Shown: in pieces, positions 10,098-17,386 of the stretch
Layout: every line of letters starts with the position of its first letter
How positions within the stretch are numbered: the first letter of the stretch is position 1
Source: Desulfobacterales bacterium
GTDB taxonomy: Bacteria; Desulfobacterota; Desulfobacteria; Desulfobacterales; Desulfosalsimonadaceae
Length of the DNA: 31,556 bases
Direction: 5' to 3'
NCBI GenBank assembly: GCA_029933295.1
Contig: JAOZOL010000002.1
Location: forward strand, 1-31,556
Program-made: the position numbers and the translations under genes
Notes under the pieces: generated by a model
Databases searched by the model: none
What the model saw: the letters and a program-made list of their open reading frames with translations, nothing else
Told to the model about the DNA's origin: nothing

Positions 10098-10188
10098 AAC
10101 CGCAGAATGTCGAACAGGGAATATCGAATTTCGATGTATTTTCTTTTACTTCTGCGGTTCGAAATTCCTTATTCGATATTCGACATTC
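10098..10188. repeat. interleaved inverted repeats between iorB and thioesterase gene
   Basis: Two inverted repeats are interleaved. A is AACCGCAGAA (10098-10107), pairing with TTCTGCGGTT (10150-10159). B is the 29-base GAATGTCGAA... arm (10105-10133), pairing imperfectly with ...TTCGACATTC (10160-10188). The order is A-B-A'-B', so the A stem and the B stem cannot nest in one hairpin; they either exclude each other or form a pseudoknot-like fold. The TCGAA-rich B arms resemble the repeat at 22982-23233. The element lies in the leader of the thioesterase-like gene, if that is transcribed from iorAB. Confidence 0.65.
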
Positions 10189-10203
10189 TCCTTTAAAATG
10201 ACC

Positions 10204-10226
10204 AATGCCCTTACGTTAACGGCATT
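10204..10226 (-). terminator. possible hairpin after iorB
   Basis: AATGCC (10204-10209) and GGCATT (10221-10226) form a 6-bp stem about 15 bases past the iorB stop when read on the minus strand. The sequence that follows is GGTCATTTT, a poor T-tract, so this is a weak terminator candidate only. Confidence 0.3.
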
Positions 10227-10240
10227 GCCTTGGGACTATG

Positions 10241-10828
10241 TTACTGCACTGCAACACGGCCGGACTCAAAGGCCTTAATGTTGGTGTCCACAAACGCCTG
10301 TTTTGTTGTTTCACAAATGGCATCATGGATGCTTTCAGCAGTTATCGGCAAAATATTTGTTTCGATCAGCGCGCCCAAGAGTACCATATTCACGGACAAC
10401 TCATTGCCCGCTTTTTTTGCAAGGGCATTGGCATCAAGGGTAATCAGCCGGCTAACCTTTGAAGCAATAAATGTTTTTATGATTTCCATATCCGGATAAA
10501 TGCCTTTTCCAATGGCTGCGGTAAATGGGGGCAATGATGATGTGTTGGTAATAACAACTGTTTTTGAATTACATCTGTTTAATGCCCTCAATGCTTCAAG
10601 AGGTTCAAACCCCAAAAGAATGTCAGCCTCGCCGTCTGAAATAATGGCGCTTTGGGCGTCGCCAAAAATCATCGCAGATTCAACCACCCCGCCCCGCTGG
10701 GCCATGCCGTGAATTTCACTCATCCGAACAGGTACATCAAGCCGGCAGGCCGCCTCACCAAGGACTTTGGAAGACAAAAGATTCCCCTGACCGCCGACCG
10801 CCACAATAATCAACCGTTTTATATTCAT
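10241..10828 (-). CDS. iorB: indolepyruvate:ferredoxin oxidoreductase, beta subunit
   Basis: A 195-residue gamma-type 2-oxoacid oxidoreductase subunit, the small partner of IorA. It begins IIVAVGGQGNLLSSKVLGEA, the glycine-rich segment of this family. It also has the conserved HGMAQRGGVVESAMIFGD and the LLGFEPLEALRAL segment. Together with IorA it oxidatively decarboxylates aryl pyruvates (from Trp, Phe, Tyr) to arylacetyl-CoA, reducing ferredoxin in the cytoplasm. Length is normal. The start lies 22 bp after the iorA stop, with AGGA upstream of the ATG, so the two genes are clearly one operon. Related subunits acting on other 2-oxoacids look similar, but the pairing with a fused IorA makes the aryl-pyruvate assignment the most likely. 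Confidence 0.9.
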   Translation of the reverse strand: MNIKRLIIVAVGGQGNLLSSKVLGEAACRLDVPVRMSEIHGMAQRGGVVESAMIFGDAQSAIISDGEADILLGFEPLEALRALNRCNSKTVVITNTSSLPPFTAAIGKGIYPDMEIIKTFIASKVSRLITLDANALAKKAGNELSVNMVLLGALIETNILPITAESIHDAICETTKQAFVDTNIKAFESGRVAVQ

Positions 10829-10850
10829 AATATTTCCATCCTGTTTTATA

Positions 10851-12701
10851 TTATCGCCTTAACGGCAATATTGCATGCTCCGGGCAAATTTGGGCGCAGA
10901 CGCTGCATCCTGAACACAGTGTCGGATTAATCCGGACTTTTTCATCTTCAACAAAAAACGCCGGACACCCAAGGTCATTGATGCAATCCCTGTGGTTCTT
11001 GCATTTATCGCTCACATAAAAAGGTTTACCTACCTGTTTTTTCAAACTGCGTTCAAACAGGGTACACGCCTGTTTTGCAATGATCACCGAAACACCTTTA
11101 TGAGCGATCGCTTCCTTAATGGCGGTGATACTTTTTTTGACATTATAGGGTCGAATAACGGTGACATGTTCAACGCCGATACCTTTCACCACCGACTCGA
11201 TGGAGACCCGACCAAACCCGTCATGATTCATTGCCTTCATGTCCACGCCGGGATGGGGTTGATGGCCGGTCATGGCTGTGGTCTGATTGTCAAGTATGAC
11301 TAAATTAATATCATGGTTGTTAAACACCGCATTGATCAGGCCGGGAATGCCTGAATGGAAAAAGGTGGAATCCCCGATAAAGGAAATTATTTTCTTGTCC
11401 GTTGTCTTGGAAAATCCGCACCCGGTCCCCACTGATGATCCCATGCAGATTAAAAAATCACCTGTAGACAACGGTGGAAGGAATCCCAGCGTATAACAAC
11501 CGATATCCGTGGGGCGGATTGTCTCGATCCCTTCAATGGCTTTATTCACCGCATAAAATGTGGCACGATGCGAACACCCGGCGCAAAGATTCGGCGGACG
11601 CTGGGGAAGATCGGGGATATCCGAAAGATCCGGCAAATCGCTTGTTTCATATGGAATACCAAAATATGATGCAATGGCGGATCGGACCATGGCAGGATCA
11701 AATTCAAACAATCTTGAAAATAATTCAGGCGCCTTGCCGCGGATTGGATGCGTATAGCCCGCTTCCTGGGCAAAAGCCTTTACAGCCTCTTCCATGTAGG
11801 GTTCGCCTTCTTCAACCACCAGCACCTTCTCGCATCCATCAATAAAATCTTTGATCAGTTTGCCCGGCATGGGGTGTGAAAAGCCGACTCTGAATATCTT
11901 GACCTTATCTTTCACCTCAAGATCGCAGAGAGCATCCTTCACATAGTTATAGCTCACCCCGTTGCAGATGATTCCCCATGCGCCTTCACCTTCGATAATA
12001 TTGTACCTGGAATCACATGAAATTGTTTCAGCTTTTTCAATATTATTTAACAGTTTTATATGAAGTTTTCGGGAAACCGCCGGCACGGTGACGTAGTTAA
12101 ACGGATCTTTGCCAAAATCACCCATGGTCACCCGTTTTGCCATTTCTCCTAACACCACCGGTGCCGTGGAATGGTTTAACCGGGTTGTTGTCCTGAAAAG
12201 CACCGGTTCAGCGAGTTTTTCCGAAAGATCAAAGGCGTAGCCGATCATCTCTTTAGCTTCCTGTGCGGACGACGGTTCCAAAATCGGCAACCCGGACAAT
12301 TTTCCATAATACCGGTTATCCTGTTCATTCTGACTGGAAAACATATAGGGGTCATCTGCGGTCAAAATAACAAGGCCGCCGCGCACACCGACATAAGCCA
12401 GCGTCATCAAGACATCCGCCGCAACGTTTACCCCTACATGTTTCATGATGCACATGCTGCGAACGCCCGCATTGGCTGCGGCTGCCGCCACTTCAAGGGC
12501 GACTTTCTCATTGGTGCTGTATTCAAAATACAGATCACTTTGCCGGGCGATTTGAAAAAAATTGGCTGAAATTTCAGACGACGGCGTTCCCGGATAGGTT
12601 GAGGCAAAGCCGACACCTGCCTCAATAGCGCCGCGGACAATGGCTTCATTGCCGAGCAGAAACATTTTTTCGCCCGAATGGTCCTTTAACAGTTTATGCA
12701 T
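10851..12701 (-). CDS. iorA: indolepyruvate:ferredoxin oxidoreductase, alpha subunit
   Basis: A 616-residue IorA. The N-terminal pyrimidine-binding half has FLLGNEAIVRGAIEAGVGFA and STYPGTPSSEI, then MKHVGVNVAADVLMTLAYVG. The C-terminal half has the thiamine-diphosphate region ISFIGDSTFFHSGIPGLINA and LVILDNQTTAMTGHQPHPG. The tail carries ferredoxin-type cysteines: a complete CSGCSVCAQICP motif and, before it, CKNHRDCINDLGCPAF, which shows three cysteines with a His where a fourth could be. The enzyme converts aryl pyruvates to arylacetyl-CoA with ferredoxin as acceptor and is oxygen-sensitive, pointing to an anaerobe that ferments or assimilates aromatic amino acids. AAGGG lies eight bases before the ATG. 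It is the first gene of the iorA-iorB operon; upstream lies the repeat-filled region from 12702. Confidence 0.95.
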   Translation of the reverse strand: MHKLLKDHSGEKMFLLGNEAIVRGAIEAGVGFASTYPGTPSSEISANFFQIARQSDLYFEYSTNEKVALEVAAAAANAGVRSMCIMKHVGVNVAADVLMTLAYVGVRGGLVILTADDPYMFSSQNEQDNRYYGKLSGLPILEPSSAQEAKEMIGYAFDLSEKLAEPVLFRTTTRLNHSTAPVVLGEMAKRVTMGDFGKDPFNYVTVPAVSRKLHIKLLNNIEKAETISCDSRYNIIEGEGAWGIICNGVSYNYVKDALCDLEVKDKVKIFRVGFSHPMPGKLIKDFIDGCEKVLVVEEGEPYMEEAVKAFAQEAGYTHPIRGKAPELFSRLFEFDPAMVRSAIASYFGIPYETSDLPDLSDIPDLPQRPPNLCAGCSHRATFYAVNKAIEGIETIRPTDIGCYTLGFLPPLSTGDFLICMGSSVGTGCGFSKTTDKKIISFIGDSTFFHSGIPGLINAVFNNHDINLVILDNQTTAMTGHQPHPGVDMKAMNHDGFGRVSIESVVKGIGVEHVTVIRPYNVKKSITAIKEAIAHKGVSVIIAKQACTLFERSLKKQVGKPFYVSDKCKNHRDCINDLGCPAFFVEDEKVRINPTLCSGCSVCAQICPEHAILPLRR

Positions 12702-12775
12702 ATTTTTTTCCCTTATACCAAAAATTATATAATAAGGTTTGAAATCTCATATATTCTTCAAGAAATATGTATTAC

Positions 12776-12920
12776 AGAGCCATTTTCAAAATATTAAATC
12801 AGGTTCGAGATCAAGGCGCAGGACAACGAAAAAGCGCAGCATACATGAGCGTATGTGAGCATTTTGAGAAGGCCTGCAACAATGATATCGAGCCTTAGAT
12901 GACATTTTGAAATCGACTCT
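12776..12920. repeat. foldback repeat, TTTCAAAAT family
   Basis: A 145-bp imperfect inverted repeat with ends AGAGCCATTTTCAAAAT on the left and, reading the other strand, AGAGTCGATTTCAAAAT on the right. Inside are CAAGGCG (12812-12818), a matching GCAACAATGATATCG arm, and a near-palindromic centre CATACATGAGCGTATG. It lies in the 825-bp gap between the divergent iorA and 3-hydroxyacyl-CoA dehydrogenase genes. It has no coding capacity and looks like a non-autonomous mobile or extragenic palindromic element. Confidence 0.7.
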
Positions 12921-12970
12921 ACAGGCTAATATAACAGCCCCTTTCACGGTGTAAAGTTTTTTCTTTTTCC

Positions 12971-13078
12971 GTAAGCATTCACAGGCACCGCATCTGCTTT
13001 GTTGCCGAACACTTGAAGTACGAAAAGTACGTCTATGTGCTCGGCGCCTCGCATCTACGGCACCCTGTGAATGCTTAC
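12971..13078. repeat. foldback repeat, GTAAGC family, copy 1
   Basis: A 108-bp inverted repeat running from GTAAGCATTCACAGG to CCTGTGAATGCTTAC. The left arm continues CACCGCATCTGCTTTGTTG and CACTTGAAGTAC; the right arm carries GTACG and a diverged CGCATCTACGG. It closely matches the element at 25006-25114, in the opposite orientation when the asymmetric arms are compared. Both copies are about 108 bp and keep the CACTTGAAGTAC segment near the centre, so this is a defined dispersed element and not a chance palindrome. Confidence 0.8.
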
Positions 13079-13090
13079 AGTTCATTGGTT

Positions 13091-13130
13091 GACAGCGCAT
13101 CAGCAGTTGTACCCCCCGTGAACGGTTATC
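13091..13130. repeat. possible solo arm related to the GTAAGC family
   Basis: The segment GCGCATCAGCAGTTGTAC followed by CCCCCGTGAACGGTTATC resembles a single arm of the GTAAGC-type element (compare GTGAACGCTTAC at an element end), with differences throughout. No second arm is evident within the next 60 bases. It may be a decayed or truncated relative next to copy 1. Confidence 0.35.
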
Positions 13131-13182
13131 TTTTTTCTGCTAAAAGTCCCGAGTTAATGCTGATTTTCTCCGCACAGCCTCT

Positions 13183-13396
13183 ATGGCCAGGGTAACCGCA
13201 TTTGAATTTAAATTTGAGGAAAACCCGTGAAAATGGTTTGTGAAGCGACATTTGATCATTTTTTGCTGCATGCATAAGTCAATCAAGAAAAATAAACCCG
13301 GATTGTGACTCTGTTTTCTTATAACATCAAAAAAATGATCAAGGAGCAAACAAACTGTTTTCACGGGTTATATTCCAAATGCGGTTACCCTGCCAT
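13183..13396. repeat. long foldback repeat before the dehydrogenase promoter
   Basis: A roughly 214-bp inverted repeat, starting ATGGCCAGGGTAACCGC (13183-13199) and ending GCGGTTACCCTGCCAT (13381-13396). Arms share ACCCGTGAAAA, GTTTGT and TGATCATTTTTT blocks; the left arm holds extra bases relative to the right. The right arm contains CAAGGAG (13340-13346) and matches the solo arm at 28217-28270. The element ends nine bases before the first operator-like palindrome of the downstream promoter, so it may insulate that promoter. Confidence 0.7.
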
Positions 13397-13404
13397 GTCA
13401 GATA

Positions 13405-13416
13405 GAGCAATTGTTC
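13405..13416. promoter_or_regulatory. operator-like palindrome 1
   Basis: GAGCAATTGTTC is a near-perfect 12-bp palindrome around CAATTG. The same block with flanks, ATAGAGCAnTTGTTCG followed by a T-run, recurs at 13467-13478. It sits just upstream of the -35 element at 13425. A dimeric repressor of TetR or similar type would fit, but the regulator is unknown. Confidence 0.5.
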
Positions 13417-13424
13417 GTTTTTTA

Positions 13425-13453
13425 TTGACAAAAAGAAGGGGCGCGGGTAGAAA
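13425..13453 (+). promoter_or_regulatory. sigma70-type promoter of the dehydrogenase gene
   Basis: A consensus -35 TTGACA (13425-13430), a 17-base spacer and TAGAAA (13448-13453) as -10. Transcription would start near 13460, about 65 bases before the 3-hydroxyacyl-CoA dehydrogenase ATG. Palindromes flank it at 13405 and 13467. Confidence 0.55.
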
Positions 13454-13466
13454 TTCGTAATAAATA

Positions 13467-13478
13467 GAGCATTTGTTC
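13467..13478. promoter_or_regulatory. operator-like palindrome 2
   Basis: GAGCATTTGTTC, with flanks ATA and CG plus a T-run shared with palindrome 1. It begins exactly 62 bp after palindrome 1, close to six helical turns, and would overlap or lie just after the transcription start. Confidence 0.5.
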
Positions 13479-13526
13479 GGTTTTTAAAAAGTCAACAGAA
13501 TTTATTGATATAGCAGGAGGTGAAAG

Positions 13527-14438
13527 ATGAAGATAGATGATATCCGTCAGGTATTGATTATCGGGTCCGGTACCATGGGCCAGCAGATTGGTTTCCAGTG
13601 TGCGCTCAGCGGCTATGATGTGGCCTTATATGATATGGAGCAGGGCATACTTGATAATGCCATGGACAGGATTAACAGGCTGGCAAACTCCTTTGTTTCC
13701 GATGGCCGGTTAACCAAAGAAGCGGCCGAAGAAGTCATGGAAAAGATCCGGACAACGATTGACGCTGAAGATGCCGGTAAAAAAGCAGATTTTGTCAGCG
13801 AATCCGTGCCTGAGGACCCTGAATTAAAAGGCCGGGTATTTGCACAATTTAACAAAATTTGTCCGGCCCATACTATTTTTACCACCAATACGTCATCGCT
13901 GATTCCTTCCATGTTTGCCGAGGCCACCGGTCGTCCCGGCAGATTCGCGGCCTTTCATTTCCATGATGTCCGGTTTAACAATATTGTTGATATTATGCCG
14001 CATCCCGGCACATCGCATGAAACCCTTGAACTTATAAAAGCGTTTGCCGATCGCATCGGGCAGGTGGCCATTGTGTTGCAAAAAGAAAATTTTGGATATG
14101 TATTTAACGCCATGCTGATGGAACTCATGAAATCAGCCCAAAGCCTTGCTGCAAACAATGTTGCGTCCATAGAAGATATTGACCGTGCATGGATGGGGGT
14201 GATGCATACGCAGGTTGGCCCATTCGGGATTATGGACAGTATCGGCCTTGACACGGTATGGAAAGTTACCGATTACTGGGCTAATATTTTAAAAGACCCT
14301 CAAGCCATTGCCAATGCCGCTTTTATGAAAAAATATGTTGACGCCGGAAATGTGGGCGTTAAAACTGGGAAAGGATTTTATTCTTATCCGGCTCCGGCTT
14401 TCGGGGAGCCGGGCTTTATTGAAGGAAAACAATCATGA
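13527..14438 (+). CDS. 3-hydroxyacyl-CoA dehydrogenase
   Basis: A 303-residue NAD-dependent 3-hydroxyacyl-CoA (3-hydroxybutyryl-CoA) dehydrogenase. The Rossmann start VLIIGSGTMGQQIGFQCALSG binds NAD. The active-site region is TNTSSLIPSMF followed by FAAFHFHDVRFNNIVDIMPH, with the catalytic His in the HFH segment. The C-terminal domain has NFGYVFNAMLMELMKSA, VGPFGIMDSIGLD and VGVKTGKGFYSYP. Length is that of the single-function enzymes of fatty-acid or aromatic-acid degradation. A strong AGGAGG lies six bases before the ATG. It has its own promoter with paired palindromes, so it is probably induced by a metabolite-sensing repressor. The nearest plus-strand gene, DUF362, is separated by a foldback repeat. 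The exact acyl chain cannot be told from sequence. Confidence 0.92.
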   Translation: MKIDDIRQVLIIGSGTMGQQIGFQCALSGYDVALYDMEQGILDNAMDRINRLANSFVSDGRLTKEAAEEVMEKIRTTIDAEDAGKKADFVSESVPEDPELKGRVFAQFNKICPAHTIFTTNTSSLIPSMFAEATGRPGRFAAFHFHDVRFNNIVDIMPHPGTSHETLELIKAFADRIGQVAIVLQKENFGYVFNAMLMELMKSAQSLAANNVASIEDIDRAWMGVMHTQVGPFGIMDSIGLDTVWKVTDYWANILKDPQAIANAAFMKKYVDAGNVGVKTGKGFYSYPAPAFGEPGFIEGKQS

Positions 14439-14563
14439 TCCCGGCAGGTGAGAAAAGATTTTGAGTTTGATGATATCATAAAGAGTTGAATTTTTTATTT
14501 TTGGCATAAAGGACAAGTCGTTGCCCAACTTAAAACACGCCCGACGGGCTCGTGTCGATTTTG

Positions 14564-14689
14564 TGATGGCAAAGTAAAAAGTTCAAGTTCAAGGCGCGCA
14601 AATCCCGAGGAATGAGGCGTGCTTATTGTACGTTGAATGACCTCGGGATGCAGCGCAACGCAGAAATTGGGCTTTTTACTTTGCCATCA
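14564..14689. repeat. foldback repeat, GATGGC family, copy 2
   Basis: A 126-bp inverted repeat from TGATGGC (14564-14570) to GCCATCA (14683-14689). The outer arms GATGGCAAAGTAAAAAG match almost exactly. CAAGGCG is at 14590-14596 and the inner arms share ATCCCGAGG around a short centre. It ends three bases before GGAGG of the DUF362 gene, so any transcript from upstream would put a large hairpin right next to that ribosome binding site. A small GC-rich hairpin, GCCCGACGGGC (14539-14549), precedes it and could end the dehydrogenase transcript. Confidence 0.8.
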
Positions 14690-14703
14690 TAAGGAGGATG
14701 AAA

Positions 14704-16029
14704 ATGGATAAACAAGTTGTCTCCATTGTTCGATATGAAAAACCCGGGGAGTCGGTAAGAAAGGCGGTGGAGATGTCAAACGGTCTGGCACACCTGCCGG
14801 CCAATGCGAAAGTGTTTATCAAACCCAATATTGTGTTCTGGACCAGGGCCACGCTGTTTCCCAAGTGGGGCGTGATTACAACTTCCAGGGTTATTGAAGA
14901 TATGGTAATCCTCCTCAAGGAACACGGCATCACCGATATCACCATCGGAGAAGGGGTGGTGGCGGCTCCGGATGACACGGAAACACCGGCCCATGCATTT
15001 AAATATTTAGGTTATGAAACATTAAAACAACGTTATGGGGTCAAATATATCAATGTCATGGAGCGGCCCTTTGAAAAAGTGGACCTCGGAGATGATATTA
15101 CGTTACGGTTTAACACAGATATCATTAACAGCGATTTTGTGGTGGATCTGCCGGCCATGAAATCACACAACCAGACCATTGTCAGTTTGGGCATTAAAAA
15201 TTTGAAAGGTACCATTAATATTGCTTCGAGAAAGAAATGCCACAGTGCGGATCCGGTAAAGGATCTTAATTTTCATGTGGCCCGGCTGGCGGATAAAATG
15301 CCGCCCATATTTACTTTACTGGACGGGATTTATACCCTGGAACGGGGGCCGGCCTTTGACGGCAAGATCCGGCGGAGCAATCTTTTAGTGGCGTCATCGG
15401 ATATTCTGTCCGCAGATATGGTGGGTGCAAGAATTTTAGGGCATGAGCCTGAAAATGTGCCATATCTTCTGCATGCGGCAAAAAATCACAGCCGTCCCAC
15501 GGATTTATCAGATATCGAGGTTGTGGGGGAAAAAATTGAAGATGTGGCATCGTATCATGAATACGATTTTCCATATTCCGACAAAGAAGATGGTATCATG
15601 CCCGTACCCCTTGCCAAACAGGGCATCCAGGGGCTTTATTACCACAAATATGATCTTTCCATGTGCACCTATTGTTCAGGCTTAAACGGTCTGGTCCTCA
15701 CTGCCATCCGCTACGCCTGGAAGGGCAAGCCCTGGGATAAGGTTGAAGTCCTGACCGGGAAAAAGATGCAGCCAAAACCGGGAATGAAAAAGACAATCCT
15801 TTTGGGAAAATGCATGTCCAAGCTTCACAAGGATAACCCGAATATTAATGAGGCAATTCCCATCAAGGGTTGTCCCCCTGACCCGAAAGACATTATCAAG
15901 GCATTGCATAAGGCGGGCATTGAAGCGGATCAGGGCCTGTTTGACCAGGTCGACATGCTGCCCGGTTTTTTTATGTCCCGCTATAAGGACAATCCGGAAT
16001 TTGATGAGGCGTTTTTTAAGGTGAAGTAA
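14704..16029 (+). CDS. DUF362 protein with C-terminal four-cysteine motif
   Basis: A 441-residue DUF362 family protein. The family signatures are present: LPANAKVFIKPNIVFW, an EGVV loop after TDITIGE, DFVVDLPAMKSHNQTIVSLG and IKNLKGTINI. The C-terminal region, residues 321-390, carries CTYC (321, 324), GKC (370) and GCPP (390), a spacing that could hold an iron-sulfur cluster. DUF362 proteins are often encoded near anaerobic redox or CoA enzymes, but their activity is mostly unknown. I take the ATG at 14704, since GGAGG (14693-14697) is six bases upstream, whereas the ATG at 14698 touches it. The next gene, an MTA/SAH deaminase, begins 18 bp after its stop, so they may be cotranscribed. Confidence 0.82.
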   Translation: MDKQVVSIVRYEKPGESVRKAVEMSNGLAHLPANAKVFIKPNIVFWTRATLFPKWGVITTSRVIEDMVILLKEHGITDITIGEGVVAAPDDTETPAHAFKYLGYETLKQRYGVKYINVMERPFEKVDLGDDITLRFNTDIINSDFVVDLPAMKSHNQTIVSLGIKNLKGTINIASRKKCHSADPVKDLNFHVARLADKMPPIFTLLDGIYTLERGPAFDGKIRRSNLLVASSDILSADMVGARILGHEPENVPYLLHAAKNHSRPTDLSDIEVVGEKIEDVASYHEYDFPYSDKEDGIMPVPLAKQGIQGLYYHKYDLSMCTYCSGLNGLVLTAIRYAWKGKPWDKVEVLTGKKMQPKPGMKKTILLGKCMSKLHKDNPNINEAIPIKGCPPDPKDIIKALHKAGIEADQGLFDQVDMLPGFFMSRYKDNPEFDEAFFKVK

Positions 16030-16047
16030 TAAGGTAAGTTTCCCTTA

Positions 16048-17379
16048 ATGATGAAATCTGATTTGATTATCCACAATGCAGTTGTCATTACGGTAAACCC
16101 CGCTTTCGACATAATTGATGACGGGGTCGTCTGTATTAAAGACGGTGTCTTTCATCTTGTCGAAAGGCGCAAAAACGATATCTCAAAATATCCATCCGAA
16201 GAATATATAGACGCGGACGGCGGAATCGTTATGCCCGGTCTGGTCAATGCGCATACCCATTTAGCCATGTCTATATTCAGAGGGCTGGCCGATGATCTGC
16301 CCCTTTCCGTATGGCTAAATGACCATATCTTTCCGGCCGAACAAAAATATTTATCACCTGAAACAGTCAGGGCCGGGACACGGCTGTCATGCGCGGAAAT
16401 GTTGATGAGCGGGACCACCACCTGCTGTGACGGATACTTTTATGAAGATTCGGTAGCGGAAGCCGTCATAGAGACCGGTCTTCGGGCGGTTCTCGCCCAG
16501 GGGGTGATCGATTTTCCGGCGCCGGGGGTGCCGGACCCAAAACGCAATGTTGAAACAGCCATTGAGTTTGTTAAAAAATGGAAGAATCGTTCACCGCTTC
16601 TCACGCCGTCCATATTTTGTCATTCCCCTTATACCTGTTCTGCGGAAACATTGCAAAACGCGAAACGTGCGGCAGATGATATGGGTGTCCGGTTTCAGAT
16701 TCATGTTGCGGAAACAAAAAAAGAATTTGATCAGATCCAGGCAGAACACGGGGTTTCAGTGGTTAAATATTTAGATAGTCTCGGGCTGCTCAACGAAAAT
16801 ACGATTGCCGTTCATGCGGTCTGGATGGATTCGGATGATATCAAACTGCTTTCCGATAATCGGGTGAAGGTTATTCATGCGCCGGAAAGTAATATGAAAC
16901 TGGCATCCGGCGTATCACCGGTTCCTGAGATGATTGAAAAAGGAATAACAATCGGCTTGGGAACAGACGGGTGCGCCAGCAATAATAATCTCGATCTTTT
17001 TGCTGAAATGGATTCTGCGGCCAAGCTGCATAAAGTGTTCTCAAAAGATCCGACGGTCATGGATGCTAAAACGGTTGTGCAAACGGCTACCATTCAGGGA
17101 GCGAAAGCCATCGGCGCCGGGGATGTCATTGGTTCCCTTGAACCCGGTAAACAGGCTGATTTGATTATTATTGATATTCATAAACCCCACCTGACACCCA
17201 TGTATCATCCGGCATCACATGTGGTGTATGCAGCCCAAGGATCGGATGTCCGTGATGTTTTTGTTGCAGGCAAGGCTTTGCTTCGAAACCATGAACCGGT
17301 TTGCCTGGATGTAAAAGGGATTATGAAGCAGGCGGCGGCGGTGGGGGTGGCGGTGAAAAAAATGCAGACACAAGGATGA
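16048..17379 (+). CDS. mtaD: MTA/S-adenosylhomocysteine deaminase
   Basis: A 443-residue amidohydrolase of the TRZ/ATZ family, best matched to 5'-methylthioadenosine/S-adenosylhomocysteine deaminase. Metal-binding and catalytic segments are complete: GLVNAHTHLAMSIFRGLADD, CHSPYTCSAETL, RFQIHVAETKKEF, IAVHAVWMDSDDIKLL and ITIGLGTDGCASNNNLD. The enzyme removes the amino group from the adenine of SAH, MTA or adenosine, relieving SAH inhibition of methyltransferases. It starts with two ATG codons in a row at 16048; AAGG lies 13 bases upstream, which is weak, so translation may depend on the upstream DUF362 gene. Adenine deaminase follows after seven bases, so both adenine-deaminating enzymes are in one operon. 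Other substrates, such as triazines or guanine, are less likely. Confidence 0.88.
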   Translation: MMKSDLIIHNAVVITVNPAFDIIDDGVVCIKDGVFHLVERRKNDISKYPSEEYIDADGGIVMPGLVNAHTHLAMSIFRGLADDLPLSVWLNDHIFPAEQKYLSPETVRAGTRLSCAEMLMSGTTTCCDGYFYEDSVAEAVIETGLRAVLAQGVIDFPAPGVPDPKRNVETAIEFVKKWKNRSPLLTPSIFCHSPYTCSAETLQNAKRAADDMGVRFQIHVAETKKEFDQIQAEHGVSVVKYLDSLGLLNENTIAVHAVWMDSDDIKLLSDNRVKVIHAPESNMKLASGVSPVPEMIEKGITIGLGTDGCASNNNLDLFAEMDSAAKLHKVFSKDPTVMDAKTVVQTATIQGAKAIGAGDVIGSLEPGKQADLIIIDIHKPHLTPMYHPASHVVYAAQGSDVRDVFVAGKALLRNHEPVCLDVKGIMKQAAAVGVAVKKMQTQG

Positions 17380-17386
17380 GCATTTT

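Noticed and set aside
13013..13195. Short open frames crossing the foldbacks at 12786-13195
   Set aside because: They follow the repeat arms, lack ribosome binding sites and show no protein family traits.
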